A DNA stretch of 5,370 nt from Desulfotignum sp. (lineage in GTDB: Bacteria > Desulfobacterota > Desulfobacteria > Desulfobacterales > Desulfobacteraceae), in the NCBI GenBank assembly GCA_011390235.1, contig JAABSS010000080.1, forward strand, positions 1 through 5,370, given 5' to 3'. This document shows positions 1-5,370 of this stretch, in pieces. Each line of letters begins with the position of its first letter. The stretch's first letter is position 1. The notes beneath the pieces were generated by a model, which had not been told where the DNA came from, ran no database searches, and saw only the letters and a program-made list of their open reading frames with translations. The position numbers were made by a program, and so were the translations under genes.

Positions 1-688
1 CACGGATTTCATCGGCCAGCCGCTTGGTGAATTCCGCTTCAGTAGCAGTCCACATTTTCTTGCTCATGATGGACTGAGATGCAAACAGGGTATCCAGTAC
101 AATGGCATGCACGCCTGTTTTGGCATACGCCCGGATATAGTCGATCAACACATCGGTGATAATTTCTTCAGCGGCAATGACAGCTTCCGGATGTTTATAA
201 CAGTCTCTGAAAAGGTTTTCAGCACCCCGCATCATGTTGAGAATACCCAGGGGTCCATAAACAAACCCCATGACAGCGGTATCTTTTGCCTTTTCATTGC
301 AAACGATGTCCATGTATTTGAGAGCTTGCTGCATGCGGGGAGCCTTTGCCACATCGATCCGTTCGACCTTGGCATAATCATCCGGGGATTTGATAAAGGG
401 GTTGTCATAATTGGGATGGGCCGTATCTTCGATGGGATACACCATTTCCTGACCGAAATCCGCTGCCTCCACAGAGAGATCCACCAAACCAAGAATCCCG
501 TCAAATCCGATGAGATCCTGGGCCTGGACCATGCATTTTGCAGCCAGTTCCCCGTCCTGGGTCCATTCTGCATAGGTGATACCGTAAACCCGTCTGGAAG
601 CCCCGCAGACCAGTGGTGCTGCCGGAACGCGATCCGGTATGCCGCCCTGTAAAACTGTTCCGATTCTTTCTAACGATGTCATTGTCAT
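1..688 (-). CDS. Corrinoid methyltransferase of the uroporphyrinogen decarboxylase fold (MtaA/MtbA/CmuA-like), 3' end cut by window edge
   Basis: The visible 229 codons begin MTMTSLERIGTVLQGG and contain the family hallmark PDRVPAAPL (residues 18-26), then a GFDGI segment and the VEAADFG stretch typical of methylcobamide:thiol methyltransferases rather than true heme-pathway HemE. Family knowledge: MtaA, MtbA and CmuA move a methyl group between a corrinoid protein and an acceptor thiol such as coenzyme M, using a zinc site near the C terminus. That His/Cys site lies beyond the window, so the acceptor and catalytic competence cannot be judged. The ATG at 686-688 is chosen because GGAGG (695-699) sits six bases upstream; the in-frame ATG at 680-682 is too far from it. 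The gene follows the selenocysteine GTPase by 41 bases with no terminator, so it is probably cotranscribed. Another URO-D-like methyltransferase subclass, for example for methoxy or methylamine substrates, is possible. Confidence 0.85.
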   Translation of the reverse strand, partial: MTMTSLERIGTVLQGGIPDRVPAAPLVCGASRRVYGITYAEWTQDGELAAKCMVQAQDLIGFDGILGLVDLSVEAADFGQEMVYPIEDTAHPNYDNPFIKSPDDYAKVERIDVAKAPRMQQALKYMDIVCNEKAKDTAVMGFVYGPLGILNMMRGAENLFRDCYKHPEAVIAAEEIITDVLIDYIRAYAKTGVHAIVLDTLFASQSIMSKKMWTATEAEFTKRLADEIR

Positions 689-694
689 GATGTA

Positions 695-699
695 CCTCC
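695..699 (-). promoter_or_regulatory. Strong ribosome binding site of the methyltransferase gene
   Basis: GGAGG on the minus strand, six bases before the ATG at 686-688, lies in the 41-base gap after the GTPase stop codon. It is the strongest Shine-Dalgarno match in this gap and decides the start at 688 over the second ATG six bases later. Confidence 0.7.
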
Positions 700-729
700 T
701 CAATGTTTTGGTTTCTAACTGCATGCCAT

Positions 730-1350
730 TTACATTTTGTGTTTTCCGTTTGTTATTTGATCTGACATGATCTGCTGTGCCAGGGCACCGATTACCGAAC
801 TGTTCTGATGATCCAGCACCAGAATATTTTGGCCCTGTATGTTCAGGGTGGCGCAAATGGTTTCAGTTTTTCCTGAATCTATCCGGTCTGCCCTGCTGAT
901 GGCAATGGAGTCGGCCTCCTGGATATGCCCTTTGATCAGCCCGGGCCTTGCTTCCCAGTGAAAGAAAAAGTCAGGCCCGTCAATCAGTGTGACAAAGGGG
1001 CCTATGGTGTAGCGGATATCTCTTAACCCCATGGCAACAACCTCTTTAAGCTCCTTTGTGACGATCATTTCCGATGGTTCAAGAAAGAGGAAATCCGGAT
1101 CTACTGACCGCTTGATCTTTTTTTTGAGTGCTACCAGACCGGCAGCTAGGGAACAGCCCAGTCACCCGCCACGCAGGTATTCGACGGTTACCTGGTGCTG
1201 ATGGATAAAATCCGGATCATAAGTTTCTTTGCCGTCTTCGTTGACAATGACGGCACATCGGAAGCCACGCCCTGAAAGGATCGTTATAAGGGACTTGATG
1301 GCGGTCGTTTTGCCACTTTCAAATGTTCCGGATATACTGACCAGTTTCAT
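730..1350 (-). CDS. Candidate selenocysteine-containing G3E (CobW/HypB/UreG-type, COG0523-like) GTPase; in-frame TGA at 1162-1164 read as Sec63
   Basis: Read through one TGA, this is a 206-residue P-loop GTPase. Visible motifs are Walker A GTFESGKTT (8-16), NEDG (37-40), U-L-G-C (63-66), EPSE (91-94) and a G4-like SRAD (152-155). The gene at 1879-2493 is a paralogue of nearly equal length (204) with GFLGCGKTT, NEIG, C-I-C-C (64-67), EPTG (92-95) and SKTD (155-158) in the same order. The TGA aligns with Cys64 of that CxCC motif, and both proteins have exactly 25 residues from the last Cys of the motif to the EP motif, so no frameshift is hidden. A SECIS-like hairpin lies 16 nt after the TGA. 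G3E GTPases insert or deliver metal or cofactor; the CobW C-terminal domain is absent in both. The ATG at 1350 has AGGAAG five bases upstream. The alternative is a nonsense-mutated pseudogene or a sequencing error, which I consider less likely. Confidence 0.85.
1130..1146 (-). promoter_or_regulatory. Putative bacterial SECIS hairpin
   Basis: On the mRNA, GCUGCC (1146-1141) pairs with GGUAGC (1135-1130), giving six pairs including one G-U, closed by the five-base loop GGUCU (1140-1136). The stem starts 16 nt, and the loop 22 nt, after the UGA. Family knowledge: bacterial SECIS elements lie inside the coding region just downstream of UGA, with a small apical loop carrying an early G; the E. coli fdhF loop is AGGUCU, so this loop shares its GGUCU. 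The lower stem is weak, with an A that may bulge. The element codes for Ala-Ala-Gly-Leu-Val-Ala as part of the GTPase. Confidence 0.75.
1162..1164 (-). other. In-frame UGA codon, proposed selenocysteine insertion site
   Basis: The codon reads TGA on the minus strand (tca on plus) and sits between the codons for Arg-Gly-Gly and Leu-Gly-Cys-Ser. Sequence on both sides is one open frame: 62 codons before and 143 after. The position matches the first metal-ligand Cys in the CxCC motif of the paralogue in the same operon, and UGA-for-Cys at a conserved functional Cys is the normal signature of selenoproteins. The presence of selA/selB/selC in this genome cannot be seen here. Confidence 0.8.
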
Positions 1351-1371
1351 GGGTTCTTCCTGAATCCCGGA

Positions 1372-1872
1372 TTACTCATCCAGAGACAATTGATCTTTGA
1401 GTTGTTTGATATATGCCTGTTTTGATGTGACAAAATCAAATTCATCAAAATATGCATGCTCTTTTTCCTTCACCACCATGAGCCCTTTTCCCACGGCCAC
1501 GTCATGAAGTCCATCCAGTGTCGCTTTTTTTACCATATCTTCCTTGATCCCCTGAACAATGCTGTTGATGGCAATGTAAAAATCCTTTACCGGGTGCGCA
1601 AGTTTTCCGTTGGAAAAGGTTCCGTGTCTGACCCCGATGGTGTCTGCTTTGATGGTCCCGGCTTCTGTGCGGATATGGGATTTTATGTGACCTATGCACC
1701 GGGCACCCGCATCCATACATTTTTGGGCAATGACCATCATCATCTCTTCGGCCGTAGTTTTGACAAACAAGGTATCCATGGGATCTGTCCGGCTCAACCT
1801 GGCGGCCACGCCATACCCGCTGACTCCGTGCTCTGTGTAACATCCGGGTACTGTTTTGTTTTCAGGTTCCAT
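1372..1872 (-). CDS. Unrecognised 166-residue soluble protein with a Cys/His-containing central segment
   Basis: I do not recognise the family. The protein is soluble in appearance, with no signal peptide or membrane segment. Potential metal ligands are Cys11 and His15 near the N terminus, and a central cluster Cys52, Cys59, His62 and His66 in a segment reading CIGHIKSHIRTEAG. This is followed by a conserved-looking region with VRHGTFSNGKLAHP (81-94) and an acidic-aromatic C terminus (YFDEFDF) ending in a short charged helix. The ATG at 1872 has a strong GGAGGAG upstream that lies inside the end of the preceding GTPase gene, whose stop codon is seven bases before the start, so translation is probably coupled. 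It sits between two G3E GTPases, 21 bases before the selenoprotein gene, so a role as their partner, such as a metal carrier or target, is plausible but unproven. The frame is convincing; the function is open. Confidence 0.85.
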   Translation of the reverse strand: MEPENKTVPGCYTEHGVSGYGVAARLSRTDPMDTLFVKTTAEEMMMVIAQKCMDAGARCIGHIKSHIRTEAGTIKADTIGVRHGTFSNGKLAHPVKDFYIAINSIVQGIKEDMVKKATLDGLHDVAVGKGLMVVKEKEHAYFDEFDFVTSKQAYIKQLKDQLSLDE

Positions 1873-1878
1873 GCGGAT

Positions 1879-2493
1879 TTACTCCTCCCAGTCCAGGATC
1901 TGCTGGACAAGTTCGTTGATGCCGATATCCCTTATAGAGGAAAGGGTCACAATTTGGGCCTTGGTATTGTAGTTCCTTATCCGTTCCGACGACTGGCTGA
2001 TACCCCGGGCATCCACTATATCGGTTTTGCTGATGGCTATAATGTCCGCATCTTTTAACTGGGTGGTTACCAGTTGACCGAGCATATCCATGTCCAGCAG
2101 TTCTGCCGGGCGGGTGGCATCAAAAAGAACAATGGCGGGCCCCATGCTGATCTTTGCATCACGGCCGCCCATTTTGGCAGCCAGCTTCACCTGGTGAGGT
2201 ACGGCAACGCCGGTGGGCTCTACCAGCACATGGTCGGGTTTGTAGAGCCGGTACAGCTCGGCAAGGGTTTTGGCAAAACTTGAGGCCACCTCACAACAAA
2301 TGCAGCCGCCGCCGATATCCTTGACCTGCATCCCGCTTTCTTCCATGATTTTACCGTCAACCGGGATCTCTCCAATTTCATTGACCACCAGGGCGACTTT
2401 TCGCTCTTTGTCTCCCTGCAGCACCCGGGACAGTTTCAACAGCAGGGTTGTTTTACCGCAACCCAAAAAACCGGCAATTTGTGTGATTTTCAT
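1879..2493 (-). CDS. G3E GTPase, COG0523 (CobW/HypB/UreG-type) metallochaperone, short form
   Basis: The 204-residue protein shows Walker A GFLGCGKTT (8-16), the NEIG motif (38-41) that corresponds to NEFGE of CobW-like proteins, the CxCC metal motif C-I-C-C (64-67) inside GGGCICCE, EPTG (92-95) and the base-recognition motif SKTD (155-158). Family knowledge: COG0523 proteins couple GTP hydrolysis to delivery of Zn, Co or other metals, and the CxCC Cys residues bind the ion. The CobW C-terminal domain is missing, so this is the GTPase domain alone. The start ATG overlaps the cbiQO stop by one base (TAATG), with AGAGGA upstream, which implies translational coupling. The position next to an ECF Co/Ni transporter and a corrinoid methyltransferase favours cobalt handling. 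Nickel, or activation of a corrinoid protein, remains possible. Confidence 0.9.
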   Translation of the reverse strand: MKITQIAGFLGCGKTTLLLKLSRVLQGDKERKVALVVNEIGEIPVDGKIMEESGMQVKDIGGGCICCEVASSFAKTLAELYRLYKPDHVLVEPTGVAVPHQVKLAAKMGGRDAKISMGPAIVLFDATRPAELLDMDMLGQLVTTQLKDADIIAISKTDIVDARGISQSSERIRNYNTKAQIVTLSSIRDIGINELVQQILDWEE

Positions 2494-4163
2494 TAGATAT
2501 CCTCTCTGTTGCTATCAGTAAAAAGATCGTCCGACTGGATAAATGGGGTATCGATTGCAGAAGCAGGACTTCGGCAGATGGAATGATTTTGCAGAAACAA
2601 AATGGCTTCATCAATGGTCAACGGAATTTTGCTACAGTGGGTCGGATCAGTCAATATCCGCTGAAACATCCTGGTCAGGATCGGTGTTTCAAGTCTTGAC
2701 CGCCGTAACAGCGGCGCATCGGTCAGAATGCTCCGGGCATCATTGTCTGCCACCATTCTCCCGTTGTCAAGAATGATAATTCTCCGGGCCAGCCGGGCAG
2801 CAAGATTCATATCATGGGTGACAACAATGATCGTATAGCCGTGATGGCCGTTTAAATGACGCAGGTGGTGGACCAGCTGACGGGAAGCAGCAGGATCGAG
2901 ATTGGCAAAAGGTTCATCGAGCAGAAGCAGGGGGGGCTTCATGGCAATCAGGCCTGCCAGTCCGACCCGTTTCATCTGTCCGTAACTCAGCCGGTGGATG
3001 GGCCGGTCTGCAAGATCTGATATCCCCATGAGTTCCATTGCCGTATCCGTAAGCCGGGTGACCATTTCCGGCGGAAAATTCAGATTGGCAGGGCCGTAAC
3101 TGACATCTTCACGCACATGGGTGCAAAAAAGCTGATTATCGGGGTCCTGACAGAGGAATCCGACATGACGGAAGATATGGTTTCGCATTTTTTTGTCAAG
3201 CAGTTGCCCTTCCAGATAAATTCGGCCCCGGGTGGGAGTTTCAATGCCGCTGAGCAATTTCAAAAGTGTGGTTTTTCCGGCACCATTGGCGCCACAGAGA
3301 ACCACCAGTTCATTTTTATCAACGGTAAAGGAAATATCTTTCAGTACGACGGTACCACTGAGATAATGGCTCAGGCTCGAACAACTGACCACCGGTAGAG
3401 ATGCATTTTTGTAATCGGGTGTAATGTCGCACTGGTTGGGGCATTGCGCAGTAAACGGGTCTGTCTGGACCGGGTTTGTTCCGCCGTTACTGCCTGCATA
3501 TTCTCCCCGGCTGACCATGGCTTCCTGGATCCTCACGGCCCGGTCATAAGATCTCAAAAAGACCTGCGCCAGAATTCTGGAGGTTGTCCGAAGCTTGTGT
3601 CTGTAGGTTGTAAGACCTCCCCGTACCTGGGCAGAATGTCTCATTGTATGAAATCCATTCATCAGCAGAGAAATGTAGCGATATCCCATGGCCAGGGTTT
3701 CAAGAAAGATGACAGGTACCCGGAACCATTTCAATGCATTTAGAAGCGCATTGAACGGTGTTGTCAAAAATACGGCAGCCATCCACGACATGTCACAGGC
3801 GACCCGGGCTGCAGCAGACAACCCGAGTTGAAAGCCTTCTTGATAAAAGGTGACAGGTCCGAGAACCGCCGCGGGAGTCACGCCGAATCCGGCGGAAAAT
3901 CCCAAAATCACTACAGCCGTTGACCAGGCAGGAAGGATGAAGAATAGCAGAAAGAGGCGGACAGGAATCCGTGACCAGGCAGCAAGGGCAGTTCCCAACA
4001 GAAACAGAAAGATGGAAAGCCGTATCTCGGCAAAATAAATATTCATTGCCACGGCAGTACACAGCAGAGCCAGCTTGAACCGGGCATCCATAAGATGGAG
4101 ACCGTAAAAGAAGCGGCTTTCATGATAATGCTGTATGCGTTTTTCCAACGTGTCAGGCGGCAT
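2493..4163 (-). CDS. cbiQO: Fused CbiQ-CbiO: ECF cobalt/nickel transporter T component plus ATPase
   Basis: The 556-residue protein has an N-terminal CbiQ (EcfT) part of about 225 residues with several hydrophobic segments (about 28-60, 67-92, 125-165). It has two coupling motifs that match the usual Ala-Arg-Gly pair: QVRGG (179-183) and VSRGE (217-221). A 40-residue polar linker containing Cys241 and Cys245 follows. The CbiO ABC domain starts near 258: Walker A GANGAGKT (291-298), Q-loop CQDPDNQ (338-344), signature LSYGQ (392-396), Walker B LLLLDE (412-417) and H-loop His450. The LSYGQ form is common in CbiO. The complex sits in the inner membrane and powers ion import with the CbiM-type S component encoded just upstream. 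The start overlaps the cbiM stop by 11 bases and has GGGAGG three bases before the ATG. There is no second CbiO in the window. Substrate is cobalt or nickel. Confidence 0.93.
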   Translation of the reverse strand: MPPDTLEKRIQHYHESRFFYGLHLMDARFKLALLCTAVAMNIYFAEIRLSIFLFLLGTALAAWSRIPVRLFLLFFILPAWSTAVVILGFSAGFGVTPAAVLGPVTFYQEGFQLGLSAAARVACDMSWMAAVFLTTPFNALLNALKWFRVPVIFLETLAMGYRYISLLMNGFHTMRHSAQVRGGLTTYRHKLRTTSRILAQVFLRSYDRAVRIQEAMVSRGEYAGSNGGTNPVQTDPFTAQCPNQCDITPDYKNASLPVVSCSSLSHYLSGTVVLKDISFTVDKNELVVLCGANGAGKTTLLKLLSGIETPTRGRIYLEGQLLDKKMRNHIFRHVGFLCQDPDNQLFCTHVREDVSYGPANLNFPPEMVTRLTDTAMELMGISDLADRPIHRLSYGQMKRVGLAGLIAMKPPLLLLDEPFANLDPAASRQLVHHLRHLNGHHGYTIIVVTHDMNLAARLARRIIILDNGRMVADNDARSILTDAPLLRRSRLETPILTRMFQRILTDPTHCSKIPLTIDEAILFLQNHSICRSPASAIDTPFIQSDDLFTDSNREDI

Positions 4164-5190
4164 AATCCTCCCTGTCTCTATGACCGATCAGATGCCACCA
4201 GCGGCCGAAAATGAATCCGCAGACAGCACCGCTTGAAAGCAGAAGGGCATTCCAAAGATCACCCATTGATTCAATATCTATGTAAGGGGATCTGGGGGTG
4301 AGACCGGCCTCTTCAGCCAGCGTTTCATTGACAGCCTCATCCATCCCTGTAAATGTTTTTTTCGGCTGTATCGTCTCTTCAGTCATCTGGTTTTCCTTGG
4401 GAATATTCCCATCCGGGCTGTTGGCAGCAGCGATCGGTTTCACAGATACCCACCAGAAAAAAAGAGTGAGAAAAATTGACAGTAAGGCGATACCGGCCGC
4501 TTTGGCAGCCCGGGAGGCCGGAGAAGGAACAAGGCCCAGATCGGCCAGCACCTCAGGGCGCTGTTTGTATATATATTGCAGCGCCATGCCGGTGATCGCC
4601 ATTTCACCGATGGCAATGGGCACCTGAGTGGGAAGGTACGCACCATATATTACGGCAAGATAGCCTGTAAAGGCATACTGCGGGTCAGGCGCTCCGGCAA
4701 GTTCCCCTGCCAGGATCAGACCGGAACCGGCATATACCATCAGATTACCGATAAGACCGCCTGCCAGGCCTGCAAACCAGAGAGGAAGACCGATTTTTTT
4801 TGCCATCCAAAAAAACCCCCAGCCTCCCAGGCTGCCAAACAGACCCAGTGCAATCACATTCGCCCCCCAGGTTCCAAATCCGCCGTGGGAAAAAAATGCA
4901 GCCTGCAGGAGCAGGGTGCCTCCGGTCAGGGCGATGGCAATGGCCGGACCGAAAAGAATGGCAATAAAGGGAGTACCGCAGGGGTGAGAGCAGGTTCCTG
5001 TGAAAGCGGGTATGGGAATCAGAGAGACAAAGAAGATCAGTGCGCCTGCCATACCCAGCAGGGGACGTTTGTTTGGAAAGGCCGCGGCAAATTGTTTCAT
5101 TTTTTTGCTGCCGTACCAGGCCAGGGCCAGTCCGGCCCCGGTATATCCAATGGCGCTTCCCCCAGTGATAATCCCTTCAGTGATATGCAT
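4153..5190 (-). CDS. cbiM: CbiM/NikM-type substrate-binding permease of an ECF Co/Ni transporter, with C-terminal PDGLE/CbiN-like extension
   Basis: The 345-residue membrane protein begins Met-His-Ile-Thr-Glu-Gly. In NikM/CbiM the N-terminal Met1-His2 binds the ion together with a His in a loop, here His69 in TGTCSHPCGTP (65-74). Other hallmarks are SHGGFGTWGAN (101-111) and PIAIGEM (191-197). Residues 1 to about 225 form the CbiM core. A further membrane segment (231-250) leads to NSPDGN (257-262), a weak match to the PDGLE motif of NikN/CbiN-like partners. A polar stretch and a last hydrophobic segment (312-329) end the protein, so the architecture resembles NikMN fusions. The start is placed at 5190 instead of an upstream in-frame ATG at 5244, because the mature Met-His end is functionally required and GAGGA precedes it by five bases. 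It is the first gene of the operon. Cobalt is favoured by the methyltransferase context; nickel cannot be excluded. Confidence 0.92.
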   Translation of the reverse strand: MHITEGIITGGSAIGYTGAGLALAWYGSKKMKQFAAAFPNKRPLLGMAGALIFFVSLIPIPAFTGTCSHPCGTPFIAILFGPAIAIALTGGTLLLQAAFFSHGGFGTWGANVIALGLFGSLGGWGFFWMAKKIGLPLWFAGLAGGLIGNLMVYAGSGLILAGELAGAPDPQYAFTGYLAVIYGAYLPTQVPIAIGEMAITGMALQYIYKQRPEVLADLGLVPSPASRAAKAAGIALLSIFLTLFFWWVSVKPIAAANSPDGNIPKENQMTEETIQPKKTFTGMDEAVNETLAEEAGLTPRSPYIDIESMGDLWNALLLSSGAVCGFIFGRWWHLIGHRDREDYAA

Positions 5191-5195
5191 CTTTT

Positions 5196-5200
5196 TCCTC
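5196..5200 (-). promoter_or_regulatory. Ribosome binding site fixing the cbiM start
   Basis: GAGGA on the minus strand lies five bases before the ATG at 5188-5190. The alternative ATG at 5242-5244 is preceded only by CAACAAGAAG, with no good Shine-Dalgarno match. Together with the required Met-His N terminus, this sets the start. Confidence 0.65.
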
Positions 5201-5247
5201 AGGTATGTCCTGCTCTGGCCGGTACTTTCTGAACAGAACGGCATCTT

Positions 5248-5283
5248 CTTGTTGTTGTAACAGGGCTTGTTGTTGTGATAGGG
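5248..5283 (-). repeat. Tandem 18-base direct repeat in the cbiM leader
   Basis: Two adjacent 18-base copies (5248-5265 and 5266-5283 on plus) read CTTGTTGTTGTAACAGGG and CTTGTTGTTGTGATAGGG. They differ at two positions, and the first four bases of a third copy follow. The repeat lies between the proposed promoter and the cbiM start codon. It may be a binding site for a regulator, or simple slippage of a GTT-rich stretch; the sequence alone does not decide. Confidence 0.7.
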
Positions 5284-5297
5284 CTTGGTAAAGAAAT

Positions 5298-5347
5298 ATT
5301 ACAAATTTTGTGCCAGAAGCTGACTCAAAAGCATAAATATTTGTAAT
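5298..5347. repeat. Long-spaced inverted repeat (ATTACAAAT ... ATTTGTAAT) upstream of cbiM
   Basis: Perfect 9-base arms lie at 5298-5306 and 5339-5347, separated by 32 bases. Similarity continues inward, with a few mismatches, to TGC (5311-5313) and GCA (5331-5333). The left arm overlaps the proposed -12 element. It could be a two-site operator, for example for a metal-sensing repressor. It does not look like a terminator, since the stem is AT-rich and no T-run of the right polarity follows. The region to the right (5348-5370) is AT-rich with nothing assignable. Confidence 0.5.
5301..5316 (-). promoter_or_regulatory. Sigma-54-like -24/-12 promoter element
   Basis: The minus strand reads CTGGCAC, five bases (AAAAT), then TTGT. 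This matches the consensus TGGCAC-N5-TTGC with the correct GG-N10 spacing, except that the C of the -12 GC is T. Transcription would start near 5289, leaving a leader of roughly 100 bases before cbiM. The mismatch at a normally well-kept base lowers confidence. No better sigma-70 pair with standard spacing was found nearby. Confidence 0.4.
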
Positions 5348-5370
5348 CTTTATATATTTTAACTATATTT

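Noticed and set aside
107..652. 181-codon open frame on the plus strand at the left end
   Set aside because: It runs opposite to the methyltransferase gene, which has family motifs and a strong ribosome binding site. The plus-strand product shows no motif.
1118..1125. A-run ending in AAAAAAG on the mRNA as a programmed -1 frameshift or transcript-slippage site
   Set aside because: The zero frame is open and homologous on both sides with no indel against the paralogue. A shift would abolish the conserved EPSE and SRAD motifs, so the run is simply Lys codons.
1162..1164. Nonsense mutation splitting the second GTPase into a pseudogene of two fragments
   Set aside because: The single TGA sits exactly at the conserved metal-motif Cys, the downstream frame is intact with its motifs, and a SECIS-like hairpin follows. 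Random decay would not predict these together.
1456..2058. 200-codon open frame on the plus strand
   Set aside because: It is antisense to two well-supported genes, has no recognisable domain, and its Cys/His/Phe-rich composition is typical of a complementary-strand shadow.
4576..5232. 218-codon open frame on the plus strand
   Set aside because: It is complementary to the CbiM core with its metal-binding motifs, is low in hydrophobic structure and unlike any known protein, so it is a shadow.
5191..5244. N-terminal extension of CbiM starting at 5244
   Set aside because: The extension is polar, has no ribosome binding site, and would bury the Met-His N terminus needed for metal binding; the start at 5190 has both features.
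5191..5370. Cobalamin riboswitch in the leader of the cobalt transporter
   Set aside because: No GCCACTG-type B12 box or the surrounding conserved stems are visible, and the leader is too short and repeat-rich for that fold.

Overview
The window is one side of an anaerobe-type operon read entirely on the minus strand, so transcription runs from the right edge to the left edge. Gene order in reading direction: CbiM/NikM-type metal-uptake permease with a C-terminal extension; CbiQ-CbiO fusion (ECF transporter T component plus ATPase); COG0523 (CobW/HypB/UreG-type) G3E GTPase with a CxCC metal motif; an unrecognised 166-residue protein; a second G3E GTPase interrupted by one in-frame TGA that is best read as selenocysteine; and the first 229 codons of a uroporphyrinogen-decarboxylase-fold corrinoid methyltransferase (MtaA/MtbA/CmuA-like), cut by the left edge. 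Gaps between genes are 41 bases or less, two junctions overlap, and no terminator is seen between genes, so one transcript is likely.

The most striking element is the second GTPase (730-1350). Its UGA falls where the paralogous GTPase two genes upstream has the first Cys of its CxCC motif. The frame is intact on both sides, with exactly matching spacing to the next conserved motif. A six-base-pair hairpin with the apical loop GGUCU starts 16 nt after the UGA. That loop and position resemble the bacterial SECIS of formate dehydrogenase mRNA. I therefore annotate it as a selenoprotein of 206 residues rather than a pseudogene.

The likely joint role (inference) is uptake of cobalt, less likely nickel, by the ECF transporter, handling of the metal by two G3E GTPases and the unknown protein, and use by or maturation for a corrinoid-dependent methyltransferase system continuing beyond the left edge. 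The combination of selenocysteine use, a MtaA/CmuA-like methyltransferase and dedicated cobalt import suggests a strict anaerobe. A sulfate-reducing Desulfobacterota (Desulfobacteraceae-like) is the best guess, but no taxonomic marker is present.

The right end (5191-5370) has no gene. It holds an AT-rich regulatory region with a sigma-54-like -24/-12 element, a long inverted repeat overlapping that element, and a tandem 18-base repeat in the leader. No B12-box (GCCACTG-type) cobalamin riboswitch was found in that leader.
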